The translations under genes were made by a program, and so were the position numbers. Shown one piece after another: positions 1 through 8,621 of a stretch of DNA of 42,125 bases (positions are counted from its first letter, which is position 1; the number at the start of each line of letters is the position of its first letter). This DNA comes from Actinomycetota bacterium (GTDB taxonomy: Bacteria; Actinomycetota; Actinomycetes; Mycobacteriales; Mycobacteriaceae). The notes under the pieces are model-generated. The model was not told where the DNA came from. It was given only the letters and a program-made list of their open reading frames with translations, and did not search any database. The stretch is taken from assembly GCA_018268465.1 (NCBI GenBank), contig JAFDWN010000036.1:154262-196386 (forward strand). Reading direction: 5' to 3'.

Positions 1-824
<824 letters not shown>

Positions 825-869
825 TCAGGGTTGTGCTCGCGGATGCGGCCCCGGTCTCACCGTCCCGAC

Positions 870-896
870 CTAGCACTCACTGGTCGCGAGTGCCAA
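870..896. promoter_or_regulatory. CIRCE operator 1 (groEL2-proximal), HrcA site
   Basis: The arms are TAGCACTC (871-878) and GAGTGCCAA (888-896), with exactly 9 bases between them. The CIRCE consensus is TTAGCACTC-N9-GAGTGCTAA, so one mismatch occurs in each arm. It is the known binding site of the heat-shock repressor HrcA. It overlaps the stop codon and last codons of the adjacent TetR gene. Confidence 0.93.
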
Positions 897-1494
897 CTGC
901 ATTCTTAGCACTCGACCTGGGCGAGTGCAAGGACGGACGGGCCCGCAGACCGTCCTCGATCACCGTCACCACCCGCTCGGATATGTCGTCGCCGTAGCCC
1001 TGCGAGGTCTTGCAGACGACCAGGAGCGCCTTCACCTCGGCGACGCCGACATCGGGCCGGACCGCCCCGGCGCGCTGCGCACTGGTCAGCAATTCGTCCA
1101 CGACACCGAGAAAGGCGGCCTCGGACCCGGGGGCGGCCTCGGCGACGTCGATGCCGTATCCGGCCAGCGCGTCCATCAGACCGTGGTCGACGGCGCTGGT
1201 GACGGCGACCTCGCGCAGGAATGCGAACAGCGCTCGTTCCGGCCCGACGGTCGACAGGAGTTCGCGGCCGATACCGACGATGCGCTGCACCCGGTCCTCG
1301 ATGACGGCCTCGAAAAGTGCCTCTTTGGTGGGGAAATGACGGTAGACCGTGCCCGCGCCGACACCGGCGCGCCGGGCGATCTCGTCGATCGGCACGGCCA
1401 GTCCCTCGGCGGCGAAGACCTCGTAGGCGACCTCGAGGACCTTCGCGCGGTTGCGCGCCGCGTCCGCACGCAATGGTCGGTCCGATTTCGTCAC
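877..1494 (-). CDS. TetR/AcrR family transcriptional regulator
   Basis: A 205-residue repressor with an N-terminal helix-turn-helix. The segment VPIDEIARRAGVGAGTVYRH is typical of TetR, ending in the usual YRHFPTKEALF. The ligand-binding half has no recognisable effector signature. The GTG at 1494 was chosen because GGAGG lies 5 bases upstream; the longer reading to 1545 would cross the divergent promoter. The gene is divergent from an SDR oxidoreductase, and a twice-repeated imperfect palindrome lies between them, so it probably represses that gene and itself. Its last 18 or so codons also contain the groEL2 promoter and both CIRCE operators, which constrains the C-terminal protein sequence. 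Confidence 0.9.
   Translation of the reverse strand: MTKSDRPLRADAARNRAKVLEVAYEVFAAEGLAVPIDEIARRAGVGAGTVYRHFPTKEALFEAVIEDRVQRIVGIGRELLSTVGPERALFAFLREVAVTSAVDHGLMDALAGYGIDVAEAAPGSEAAFLGVVDELLTSAQRAGAVRPDVGVAEVKALLVVCKTSQGYGDDISERVVTVIEDGLRARPSLHSPRSSAKNAVGTRDQ
902..930 (-). promoter_or_regulatory. Candidate groEL2 promoter (-35 TTGCAC, -10 TAAGAA)
   Basis: On the minus strand TTGCAC (930 to 925) is followed by a 17-base spacer and TAAGAA (907 to 902). The -10 match is only partial. The upstream CIRCE arms sit over the spacer and both boxes, and the second CIRCE begins just after the predicted start point. This is how an HrcA-repressed promoter would be expected to look. The promoter lies inside the 3' end of the TetR gene. 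Confidence 0.45.
905..931. promoter_or_regulatory. CIRCE operator 2 (promoter-overlapping), HrcA site
   Basis: The left arm TTAGCACTC (905-913) is perfect. The spacer is 9 bases and the right arm is GAGTGCAAG (923-931), with two mismatches to the consensus. Its centre is 35 bases from that of CIRCE 1. It lies wholly within the coding sequence of the TetR gene. Confidence 0.9.
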
Positions 1495-1506
1495 TGCACC
1501 TCCGGG

Positions 1507-1562
1507 TTGACAAAGCGGAGCGCACGTTCCGTATAGTCGAATCAACCGGAGCGGACGTTCCG
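1507..1562 (+). promoter_or_regulatory. SDR promoter with duplicated TetR operator
   Basis: TTGACA (1507-1512), a 19-base spacer and TATAGT (1532-1537) form a promoter reading toward the SDR gene. A 16-base imperfect palindrome of the form CGGAGCGnACGTTCCG occurs twice, at 1516-1531 and 1547-1562, 31 bases apart (about three helical turns). The first copy fills the -35/-10 spacer and the second covers the likely start of transcription. This arrangement fits repression by the divergent TetR protein; binding itself is inferred. Confidence 0.8.
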
Positions 1563-1586
1563 ATTAGATGATATCGAGGAGGACTC

Positions 1587-2498
1587 ATGACCCGCTGGAC
1601 CACCGCCGACATCCCCGACCAGACCGGCCGCGTGGCCGTCGTGACCGGCGCCAACACCGGACTGGGCTACGAGACGGCCGACGCGTTGGCAGCCAAGGGC
1701 GCCGACGTCGTGCTGGCGGTCCGCAACCTCGACAAGGGCAAAGCCGCGGCGACGTCGATCGTCCGCAGCCATCCGGACGCCAACGTCACCGTGCAGGAAC
1801 TCGATCTCACCTCGCTGGAGTCGATACGGTCGGCCGCCGAGGAACTGAAGTCGGCCCACGAGCGGATCGACCTGCTGATCAACAACGCCGGGGTCATGAC
1901 CACCCCGCAGCTGACCACGTCCGACGGCTTCGAGCTCCAGTTCGGCACCAACCACCTCGGCCATTTCGCCCTCACCGGCCTGCTGCTCGACCGGCTGCTG
2001 CCCGTCGCCGGGTCACGGGTGGTCACCGTCAGCAGCAATGGCCACCGCATGGGCGGGGCCATCCACTTCGACGACCTGCAGTGGCAGCGCCGCTACAGCC
2101 GGATGGGCGCCTACGCCCAGTCCAAGCTGGCGAATCTGATGTTCACCTATGAGCTGCAGCGCCGCCTCGCGCGCTACGGCACCACCGTCGCCACCGCCGC
2201 CCACCCCGGCTCGTCGGCCACCGAGCTGCCGCGCTACCTGCCGCCAGTCGTGCGCATGGTCACCGCGCCGATCATGCCGCTGATCACGCAGAGCGCGGCC
2301 ATGGGTGCACTGCCGACACTGCGCGCGGCCACCGATCCCAGTGTGCTGGGCGGTCAGTACGTGGGCCCGGCCGGATTCGCCGAGATGCGCGGATATCCCA
2401 AGGTCGTGCCCTCCAATGACGCCTCACACGACGTGGCGGTGCAGCAGCGGCTCTGGACGGTGTCCGAAGAGCTGACCGGGGTGGTCTTCGACGTGTAG
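1587..2498 (+). CDS. Short-chain dehydrogenase/reductase (SDR), TetR-linked paralogue
   Basis: NAD(P)-dependent oxidoreductase of 303 residues, in the retinol dehydrogenase/protochlorophyllide reductase-like group. The cofactor loop TGANTGLG is at residues 20-27, NNAG follows the LLI strand near residue 100, and the catalytic YxxxK is Tyr176/Lys180 (YAQSK). The substrate is unknown. AGGAGG lies about 8 bases before the ATG. It is clearly paralogous to the SDR at 8635-9591: both share the N-terminal W-T-x-A-D-x-P-D-Q segment and the C-terminal RLWTVSEELTGV. The two genes are also similar at the DNA level. The likely control is by the divergent TetR gene. Confidence 0.93.
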   Translation: MTRWTTADIPDQTGRVAVVTGANTGLGYETADALAAKGADVVLAVRNLDKGKAAATSIVRSHPDANVTVQELDLTSLESIRSAAEELKSAHERIDLLINNAGVMTTPQLTTSDGFELQFGTNHLGHFALTGLLLDRLLPVAGSRVVTVSSNGHRMGGAIHFDDLQWQRRYSRMGAYAQSKLANLMFTYELQRRLARYGTTVATAAHPGSSATELPRYLPPVVRMVTAPIMPLITQSAAMGALPTLRAATDPSVLGGQYVGPAGFAEMRGYPKVVPSNDASHDVAVQQRLWTVSEELTGVVFDV

Positions 2499-2513
2499 CG
2501 GGCGGCGTCCGCG

Positions 2514-3302
2514 TCAGACCAGGGAACGGCCCGCCAGCGGCACGAACTGCCAGCCGGCGGCCAGCATCCCGGGCAGCGCCGCCGCGAAACCGGCGGCCGT
2601 GCCGGAGCCGGGATGGTTCATATGGGCCAGCACAACCGATCCCGGTGCGGCGCCGGTGACCGCGGCGCCGACCGCGGGGGCGGGCGCCCTGGCGCCGTCG
2701 TCGGCGTTGACCGAGAAACCGACCGGGATCAGCCCGAGTTGCCGGACGATCTGCACGCCCACATCGTCGTAGTGGGCCGTACCCGGCCGAAACCAGGTGG
2801 GGGCTCGCCCGATGAGCGACGTCAGGCGAGTCTGCTCGGTCCACACCTCGTCGACGGCCGCGGCCGCCGATCGGGTGCCGGGGATGCCGTAGGCGGAACG
2901 CCCCGTCACCGACAGCGGCACGTGCCGGGTGCCGTGGTTGCCGATGTCGAACAACGGGCTGGCGGCCAACTGTTCGACCCGCCCCGGATTCGCGTCGATC
3001 CACTTCGAACAGATGAACAGCACGGCGGGCACGTTGTTGGCGGCCAGGGCGCCCAGCAGCGCCTCGTCACACGCGCGGTCGCAGGCGTCGAAGGTGAGCG
3101 CGAGTTGGCGGCCCGGCGCCGCGAACCCCGTGACGATCCCGGGCAGCGCCATCCCCCACTGCGACGGCGTCCGGTTCGCGTCGGCCGCGGCCACACCGCC
3201 CGGGTCGGCGACGGATCCGGCGGCGGCCGCGACGGGGATCCGTGCACCCACCGCGACGGCTGCGGCACCGGCCGCAGCCAGAAAGGTCCGCCGCGTAGGC
3301 AC
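2514..3302 (-). CDS. Exported polysaccharide deacetylase family protein (CE4/NodB fold)
   Basis: A 262-residue protein expected to remove N- or O-acyl groups from a cell-envelope glycan. The N terminus has a twin-arginine signal (TRRTFLAAAG followed by an Ala/Val-rich hydrophobic run), so export by Tat is likely. CE4 motif 1 appears as LTFDACD, where the usual second Asp of TFDD is Ala. Motif 2 (metal-binding His-x3-His) is present as NHGTRH. RPG in WFRPGTAHYDD matches motif 3, and a late AHMNHPG may be motif 5. The modified motif 1 leaves the exact chemistry open. The GTG start has a -10 box 6 bases upstream and no ribosome binding site. It converges with the SDR gene, with 15 bases between the stops. 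Confidence 0.82.
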   Translation of the reverse strand: MPTRRTFLAAAGAAAVAVGARIPVAAAAGSVADPGGVAAADANRTPSQWGMALPGIVTGFAAPGRQLALTFDACDRACDEALLGALAANNVPAVLFICSKWIDANPGRVEQLAASPLFDIGNHGTRHVPLSVTGRSAYGIPGTRSAAAAVDEVWTEQTRLTSLIGRAPTWFRPGTAHYDDVGVQIVRQLGLIPVGFSVNADDGARAPAPAVGAAVTGAAPGSVVLAHMNHPGSGTAAGFAAALPGMLAAGWQFVPLAGRSLV

Positions 3303-3308
3303 GTGCGC

Positions 3309-3314
3309 ACGCTA
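3309..3314 (-). promoter_or_regulatory. Candidate -10 box for a leaderless deacetylase mRNA
   Basis: TAGCGT on the minus strand (mycobacterial TANNNT form) ends 6 bases before the GTG start at 3302. The transcript would therefore begin at or next to the start codon. No Shine-Dalgarno sequence is present. Confidence 0.5.
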
Positions 3315-3443
3315 ACCGCCGGACCTCCCGACACCGTGGGAACGCGGTGACAGATCGCTGAGTCCTGTCGCGTGCACCACATCCGATGCGACACGAAATC
3401 CCATGTCCCCTTGCGTCATTAGGCCGGGTCCGACGATGTGCCC

Positions 3444-3449
3444 TAGACT
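3444..3449 (+). promoter_or_regulatory. Candidate -10 box for the helicase gene
   Basis: TAGACT fits TANNNT and lies 33 bases upstream of the chosen GTG start. Only a poor -35 match (TTAGGC at 3419) is present with a 19-base spacer. The remainder of the 3315-3443 interval shows nothing I can name. Confidence 0.4.
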
Positions 3450-3476
3450 GCCCATCGATCAGTGAGGAGACCTTGG

Positions 3477-5183
3477 GTGCGGGCATTTTCGGCGCCCGAC
3501 ACCCAGGCCTTGCGGGGCTGGCAGCGTCGGGCCCTGGTGAAGTATCTCGGCGCCAAACCACGCGATTTTCTGGCCGTCGCGACACCGGGTTCCGGTAAGA
3601 CGACGTTTGCCCTGCGCGTCGCGGCGGAGCTGCTCACCGAGCGCACCGTCGAGCAGATCACCGTCGTGGTGCCCACCGAACACCTCAAGGTGCAGTGGGC
3701 GCAGGCGGCGGCGCGCAGCGGCATCGCGCTGGACCCGAAGTTCGCCAATTCCAACGCACAGACGTCATCGGAGTACCACGGCGTGGTGGTCACCTACGCG
3801 CAGGTGGCCAGCCACCCGTTCCGGCACCGGGTACGCACGGAGAACCACAAGACCCTGGTGATCTTCGACGAGATCCACCACGGCGGCGACGCCAAGAGCT
3901 GGGGTGAGGCCATCCGGGAGGCGTTCGACGACGCCACCCGGCGCCTGGCATTGACGGGTACGCCGTTCCGCAGCGACGACAGCCCGATCCCGTTCGTCAC
4001 CTACACACCCGACGGTGACGGGTTGATGCGGTCACAGGCCGACCACACCTACGGCTACTCCGACGCACTGGCCGACGGCGTGGTGCGGCCCGTCGTCTTC
4101 ATGGCCTATTCCGGCGAGGCCCGCTGGCGCGACAGCGCCGGCGAAGAACATGCGGCCCGACTCGGCGAACCGCTCACCGCCGAGCAGACCACCCGGGCGT
4201 GGCGCACGGCACTGGACCCGGCCGGTGAATGGATGCCGTCGGTGGTCGCGGCCGCAGACGTCCGGCTGCGACAACTGCGCGAACACGTCGCGGATGCGGG
4301 CGGCATGATCATCGCCTCCGACCAGACCGCCGCCAGGGCCTACGCGGGTCTACTCACCAAGATCACCGGCGAGACGCCCACGGTGGTGCTCTCCGACGAT
4401 CCCGGGTCGTCGGCGCGGATCACCGAATTCTCCGAAGGAACCGGCCGCTGGCTGGTCGCGGTGCGGATGGTCTCCGAAGGTGTCGACGTGCCGCGGCTGG
4501 CCGTCGGCGTGTACGCGACCAGCGCCTCGACCCCGCTCTTCTTCGCCCAGGCCATCGGGCGGTTCGTCCGGTCCCGGCGGCCCGGGGAGACGGCCAGCAT
4601 CTTCCTGCCGTCGGTGCCCAACCTGTTGTTGCTGGCCAGCGAACTCGAGGCGCAGCGCAACCACGTGCTGGGCAAACCGCACCGGGAGTCCGAGGGCGAC
4701 GAGGATCCGCTGGACGCCGAGCTGGCCGAACAGCGCAAGGACGAGAAGACCGAACTGGACAAGGGTTTCATCTCCCTCGGCGCCGACGCCGAACTGGACC
4801 AGGTGATCTTCGACGGATCGTCGTTCGGCACCGCCACGCCGGCCGGCAGCGACGAGGAAGCGGACTACCTCGGGATTCCCGGCCTGCTCGATGCGTCACA
4901 GATGCGCGACCTGCTGCGGCAGCGCCAGGACGAGCAGCTGCAGAAGCGCACCGCCGCCGGCGGGGTGCCCGCGACGCCGTCGTCGACGCACGGCCAGCTG
5001 CGCGAACTGCGCCGCGAGCTCAACACGCTGGTGTCCGCGACGCATCACAAGTCGGGCAAACCGCACGGCTGGATCCACAACGAGTTGCGTCGCCGCTGCG
5101 GCGGACCCCCGGTGGCCGCCGCCACCCGCGAGCAGCTGCAATCCCGCATCGAGGCCGTCCGGATCCTGCACCGCGAGCTATAG
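3477..5183 (+). CDS. DEAD/DEAH-box (superfamily 2) helicase
   Basis: A 568-residue nucleic-acid-dependent ATPase. A Q-motif-like start (LRGWQRRAL) precedes Walker A ATPGSGKTT (Lys41), Walker B DEIHH begins near residue 131, LTGTPFRSD is motif III, and QAIGRFVRS near residue 360 is motif VI. An acidic linker and an Arg-rich C-terminal region (about residues 490-568, with THHKSGKPHGWIHNEL) follow; I do not recognise that region. The general layout is like XPB/type-III-restriction helicases, but no nuclease or methylase lies nearby. GTG 3477 is preferred because GAGGAGA (3464-3470) lies 6 bases upstream; GTG 3462 would add five residues. The stop overlaps the stop of the next, opposite gene by 6 bases. 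Confidence 0.9.
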   Translation: MRAFSAPDTQALRGWQRRALVKYLGAKPRDFLAVATPGSGKTTFALRVAAELLTERTVEQITVVVPTEHLKVQWAQAAARSGIALDPKFANSNAQTSSEYHGVVVTYAQVASHPFRHRVRTENHKTLVIFDEIHHGGDAKSWGEAIREAFDDATRRLALTGTPFRSDDSPIPFVTYTPDGDGLMRSQADHTYGYSDALADGVVRPVVFMAYSGEARWRDSAGEEHAARLGEPLTAEQTTRAWRTALDPAGEWMPSVVAAADVRLRQLREHVADAGGMIIASDQTAARAYAGLLTKITGETPTVVLSDDPGSSARITEFSEGTGRWLVAVRMVSEGVDVPRLAVGVYATSASTPLFFAQAIGRFVRSRRPGETASIFLPSVPNLLLLASELEAQRNHVLGKPHRESEGDEDPLDAELAEQRKDEKTELDKGFISLGADAELDQVIFDGSSFGTATPAGSDEEADYLGIPGLLDASQMRDLLRQRQDEQLQKRTAAGGVPATPSSTHGQLRELRRELNTLVSATHHKSGKPHGWIHNELRRRCGGPPVAAATREQLQSRIEAVRILHREL

Positions 5184-5714
5184 GGCGGGTTCGGCCGCCC
5201 GGTCGGCGTCGGCCAGCAGCCGGTCCTGCCGGGTGGGCCACCAGAACAGCTCCAATCCCAGCAGCGTGAGGTAGACGGCCGAGGCGATGCCGTCGCGGAC
5301 CGAGCCGAAGACGGCGTCCCACACCGCCGTCGCGACCGCGACGACCAGCACGACCGGCACCAGCCACCGCAGCCTCTTCGCGCCCTCGGCGGCCGCCCGC
5401 AGTCCTCTGCCGTAGTCGGCCACGGCGGGTGCGAGCGCGGGATCGGCGACACGCTCGCCGCGCCGCGCCGCGCGCACCACGGCGACCCGGTCCGGCCCGC
5501 TGAGATCGCCCGCACCCGGCCAGTAGCGGTTCATTCGGCGCGCCATCGCAATGCCGACGGCAAAGCCCATGATCACGAAGACGCATGCTCCGGCCTGCCA
5601 CAGGCCCGAATCCAGCCACGCCAGCGCGCCGAACGCGGCGCCGGCACCGGCGCCGAGGATCACCGCGCGGTAGCCGAACCCGCCCCGCCAGACGAACGCC
5701 GGTACCGTCACCAC
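5178..5714 (-). CDS. Integral membrane protein of unknown function
   Basis: A 178-residue protein that I cannot assign to a named family. Four hydrophobic stretches appear as two hairpins: residues about 17-33 and 42-58, then 117-134 and 140-158. Between them is a polar, Arg/Ala-rich cytosolic-type segment (RVAVVRAARRGERVADPALAP). Starts at GTG, 24 bases after the HAD phosphatase gene upstream on the same strand, so it is probably co-transcribed with it. Its stop codon overlaps the helicase gene end on the other strand. Confidence 0.75.
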   Translation of the reverse strand: MVTVPAFVWRGGFGYRAVILGAGAGAAFGALAWLDSGLWQAGACVFVIMGFAVGIAMARRMNRYWPGAGDLSGPDRVAVVRAARRGERVADPALAPAVADYGRGLRAAAEGAKRLRWLVPVVLVVAVATAVWDAVFGSVRDGIASAVYLTLLGLELFWWPTRQDRLLADADRAAEPAL

Positions 5715-5738
5715 GACGTGATTGTGACCGCTCTCCCG

Positions 5739-6554
5739 CTACAACCCCAGCAATTCGGGCAGGCCGGCGATCGAGTCGATGACGTGGTTGGGCTGCATCG
5801 CGAACTCGTCGGCGGCCCAGCGGTCCAGCGTGTCCTGACGGAACTTGCCCGTCCGCACCAGCACCCCGGTCATGCCGACGACCTGCGCGGCCAGCACATC
5901 GTTGTTGAGGTCGTCGCCGACCATGTACATCTCGTCGGGGTCCACACCCAGGCGGCCGGCCGCCGCCAGGAAACCCTCCGGCGCCGGTTTACCGACGGCG
6001 GTGGCCTTACGCCCCGACGTCTGCTCCATACCCGCCAGGTACATGCCGGTGTCCACCCGCAGACCGTCGGTGGTGGTCCACGCGGTGCTGCGGTGCATCG
6101 CGACCACCGGCACCCCCTGGGCCATCCAGTCGTACACCCAGCTCAGGGTGAGGTGGGTGTACTCGGGCCCGGCTCCGCCGAGCAGTACCACGTCGGGTCT
6201 GTCCGGTGCCTTCGGGCCGGGGAACGCGCTCGAGTAGACGATGTCCACGCCGGGCATGTCCTCGGCGATCTGGCCGCTGTTGACCAGGAAGCAACGCGCA
6301 CCCGGATAGCGGTCGCGCACATAGTCGGCTGTGAGCGCCGCGGCGGTGATCACCTCGTCGGCGGACACCGCCATCCCCGCGTCGGTGAGCAGCCGCGCGA
6401 TCTGCGCGCGGGTACGTGTGGTGGTGTTCGTCAGATACGAACGGGCGATCTGGTTGCCCGCCAGAGTGCGCAATGTCTCGGCCGCACCCGCGATCGGCTC
6501 CCACGACGTCACCAGCACACCATCGATGTCGAGCAGCACTCCACCGATAGCCAT
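5739..6554 (-). CDS. HAD-superfamily hydrolase, subfamily IIA (NagD/LHPP-like)
   Basis: A 271-residue cytosolic phosphatase of the type IIA-capped HAD family. Motif I is DIDGVL, with nucleophile Asp9 and acid/base Asp11. Motif II is the Thr in LTNTTT. The conserved Lys is in GKPAPEGF, and motif IV is GDDLNND. The cap domain lies between motifs II and III, as in NagD, pyridoxal phosphatase and LHPP; the natural substrate cannot be told from sequence. It starts with ATG only 6 bases after a TACTGT -10 box and has no ribosome binding site, so it is probably also made from its own leaderless mRNA. The bPH2 genes lie just upstream on the same strand. Confidence 0.9.
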   Translation of the reverse strand: MAIGGVLLDIDGVLVTSWEPIAGAAETLRTLAGNQIARSYLTNTTTRTRAQIARLLTDAGMAVSADEVITAAALTADYVRDRYPGARCFLVNSGQIAEDMPGVDIVYSSAFPGPKAPDRPDVVLLGGAGPEYTHLTLSWVYDWMAQGVPVVAMHRSTAWTTTDGLRVDTGMYLAGMEQTSGRKATAVGKPAPEGFLAAAGRLGVDPDEMYMVGDDLNNDVLAAQVVGMTGVLVRTGKFRQDTLDRWAADEFAMQPNHVIDSIAGLPELLGL

Positions 6555-6560
6555 GCTGCG

Positions 6561-6566
6561 ACAGTA
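6561..6566 (-). promoter_or_regulatory. Candidate -10 box for a leaderless HAD phosphatase mRNA
   Basis: TACTGT on the minus strand (TANNNT) is separated from the ATG at 6554 by 6 bases, and no Shine-Dalgarno sequence intervenes. The box lies in the 25-base gap after the YdbT-like gene. Confidence 0.5.
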
Positions 6567-6579
6567 AACGGCGGACGCC

Positions 6580-8055
6580 TCAGCGCAACTCGGCCACCCA
6601 GGGTGAGGCCGTCGCTGCGATGGTCCACGCCAGATCTGCAGGGACGTCCACGATCTGGTATCTCTTCACCCCCGCCGCTGTGGCCGCGATCACGGTCGCC
6701 ACTCCGGCGCGGCGCTGCAGGAACGTCTGGCGCACGGTCCAGCCGATGATTCCGGCGGTCGCGATGCAATCCCTGCGGCGCTCCAGGCTGCCCGCGCGCG
6801 CGACCAGCCAGCGGGCGTCGACGCGGTGCCCGAGGGCCGCAGCCCGATCGGCGGCCAGCAGGGCGGCACACAGTGTGAGCACCGCCCACCCCACCCACAC
6901 CCAGATCGGCACCGATCCGACCGTCGACAGCACGGTCAATCCCGCCAGCGCGAGCGCGGGCAGCGTCAGCGCGCGCGTCCAGCGCCGCCGGGTGGCCACC
7001 GGGCCGTGGGCCCGCAGCGCCCCGTGCACCGCGTCGGGCGCCGCGATCAGTTCGGCCAGCACGGCGCGGGCCGTGCCTGCGGGGCACGGCGGCAGCAGCA
7101 CCGAGGCCTCCCCGGCACCGTCGACCCCCGTCATCACGGCATCCAGGCGGGCCCCACCGAACGCCCGGACGAGCAGCGGTTCGCGCAGGGTGCCGCCGCG
7201 CAACCGGCGCATGTCGAAGGTGTGCTGACGCAGCCGCAGCAGTCCGTGTTCCAGGTGCAGCACCTCGCGGTCGCGGACCAGCACCAGATTCCCGAACGTC
7301 ACCAGCGACCGCAGCACCGACAGCGCCACCGATGCGGCCAGCACCACCGCCGCGGCGACCGCCATGCTCGCGGCGGCCCCGAACCGTCCGGCGGCGTCCA
7401 GACCCGACCGGATGAGGTCCGAATCACGCACCGCCGCAGCGGCTCCCACCTGATGGAGCAGCCCGACGGCCGCCAGGATCATGGCAAGCCCGGTGAAACT
7501 CAGCGGGCTGTACCGCAGCCACGACGGCCGCCAGCGCGCCAATTCCATTCCAGCATAACGCTTTTCCGGCAAGTCGCCATGGTCGCGAGGTGCCAGCGAA
7601 TCGGACAGCAGGATGGCGCGCAACCGTGGCACCTGGTCGGCTTCCACGGCGTCGAGGGCGAAGACGGCCTCACCCCTGGCCTCCTGGCCGGTGCTGATCC
7701 GCAGCACGGTCAGGCCGAGCAGCCGGTGCAACAGTCTCGCATCGGTGGAGACCGAGCGAATCCGGTTGCGCGGCACCGACAGTACGGTGCGTTGCAGGAC
7801 ACCGGTGCGCAGCCGCACCTCGCCGGGCTCGATACGGTAGAACGTGGTGAACCACCGGGCGATACCGAGCGCGACGGTCAGCACCAGCGCGGCGACGGCC
7901 CACATCGGGTTCCCGGTCGCCGAACCCAGCACCACCGACCCGACGAGCAGCGGGATCTGTTGGAGGACTTCGTGCACCGGGTGTACGAGCAGCATGCGCG
8001 GACTGAGTCGCTGCCACACCGGCGGCGCGGCGGGCCCCGGGTACTGCGCCGTCAT
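6580..8055 (-). CDS. bPH2 (YdbT-like) multi-domain membrane protein
   Basis: A 491-residue membrane protein with repeated bacterial pleckstrin-homology-like (bPH2/DUF304) units separated by paired transmembrane segments. The first unit is visible as YRIEPGEVRLRTGVLQRTVLSVPRNRIRSV, the second as LVLVRDREVLHLEHGLLRLR, and a third, weaker one as ALGHRVDARWLVARAGSLERRRD. Hydrophobic pairs occur near residues 32-68, 180-235 and 350-385. YdbT and the smaller YdbS are encoded together in many Gram-positive bacteria; in B. subtilis they are linked to resistance to an amylocyclicin-type bacteriocin. The role here is unknown. The ATG at 8055 was chosen because it overlaps the upstream stop as TGATG. 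Confidence 0.85.
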   Translation of the reverse strand: MTAQYPGPAAPPVWQRLSPRMLLVHPVHEVLQQIPLLVGSVVLGSATGNPMWAVAALVLTVALGIARWFTTFYRIEPGEVRLRTGVLQRTVLSVPRNRIRSVSTDARLLHRLLGLTVLRISTGQEARGEAVFALDAVEADQVPRLRAILLSDSLAPRDHGDLPEKRYAGMELARWRPSWLRYSPLSFTGLAMILAAVGLLHQVGAAAAVRDSDLIRSGLDAAGRFGAAASMAVAAAVVLAASVALSVLRSLVTFGNLVLVRDREVLHLEHGLLRLRQHTFDMRRLRGGTLREPLLVRAFGGARLDAVMTGVDGAGEASVLLPPCPAGTARAVLAELIAAPDAVHGALRAHGPVATRRRWTRALTLPALALAGLTVLSTVGSVPIWVWVGWAVLTLCAALLAADRAAALGHRVDARWLVARAGSLERRRDCIATAGIIGWTVRQTFLQRRAGVATVIAATAAGVKRYQIVDVPADLAWTIAATASPWVAELR

Positions 8056-8534
8056 CAGGTGGCGTCCTGCTCGCCGATCGCGGCGATGTCGGTCAGGTAG
8101 GCGGCGACGCGCTCGGCGACATCGGAATCCAGCGCGACGATGCGCACCGCACCGGCCGACGACGCCGTCGTCACCGTCACATTGGCCAGCCCGAACAACT
8201 GGTCCAGCGGCCCGCGGTGGGTATCGACGGTCTGCACCCGCGAGATCGGGGCGACCCGGCGTTCCTGCACCAGCCAGCCCGTGCGGGTGTAGACGGCCTT
8301 GCCGGTGATCTCCCAGCGATGCACGCGGTACCGCCACAGCGGCACCACGCCGACGAACAGCGCCGCGCCGCCGACGGTGGCCGCCGCGGCGGCGGCGTGC
8401 AGCCACAGTTCGCGGCGGTCCAGGGCCAGCCACACCAGCTGCGCCAGCCCGAGCAGCAACCAGGGAACAGCGGCCCCGACGGCCCACACCAGCGGCGCCT
8501 TACGGCTCGGCGGATGGGCGGGATCGGCGATCAT
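8055..8534 (-). CDS. bPH2 (YdbS-like) membrane protein
   Basis: A 159-residue protein. Two transmembrane segments (about residues 15-37 and 45-65) are followed by one bPH2 domain (YRVHRWEITGKAVYTRTGWLVQERRVAPISRVQTV). The LDQLFGLANVTVTTAS segment is characteristic of the YdbS group. Its stop shares one base with the start of the YdbT-like gene (TGATG), so the two are translationally coupled and probably form a complex in the membrane. It is transcribed away from the downstream SDR-moeA operon across a 100-base shared promoter region. Confidence 0.87.
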   Translation of the reverse strand: MIADPAHPPSRKAPLVWAVGAAVPWLLLGLAQLVWLALDRRELWLHAAAAAATVGGAALFVGVVPLWRYRVHRWEITGKAVYTRTGWLVQERRVAPISRVQTVDTHRGPLDQLFGLANVTVTTASSAGAVRIVALDSDVAERVAAYLTDIAAIGEQDAT

Positions 8535-8621
8535 CCGGCGGTTACCGCGTTCCGGTCAGCCCTGGCGCCCACGCCTCCACACTGCTATGGCGTCGCCGTC
8601 ACGTCCAGCAGGCCGGTTCCG

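Noticed and set aside
6580-8487. Longer form of the YdbT-like protein starting at 8487
   Set aside because: The first 144 residues are an out-of-frame reading of the YdbS-like gene; the coupled ATG at 8055 begins the conserved protein.
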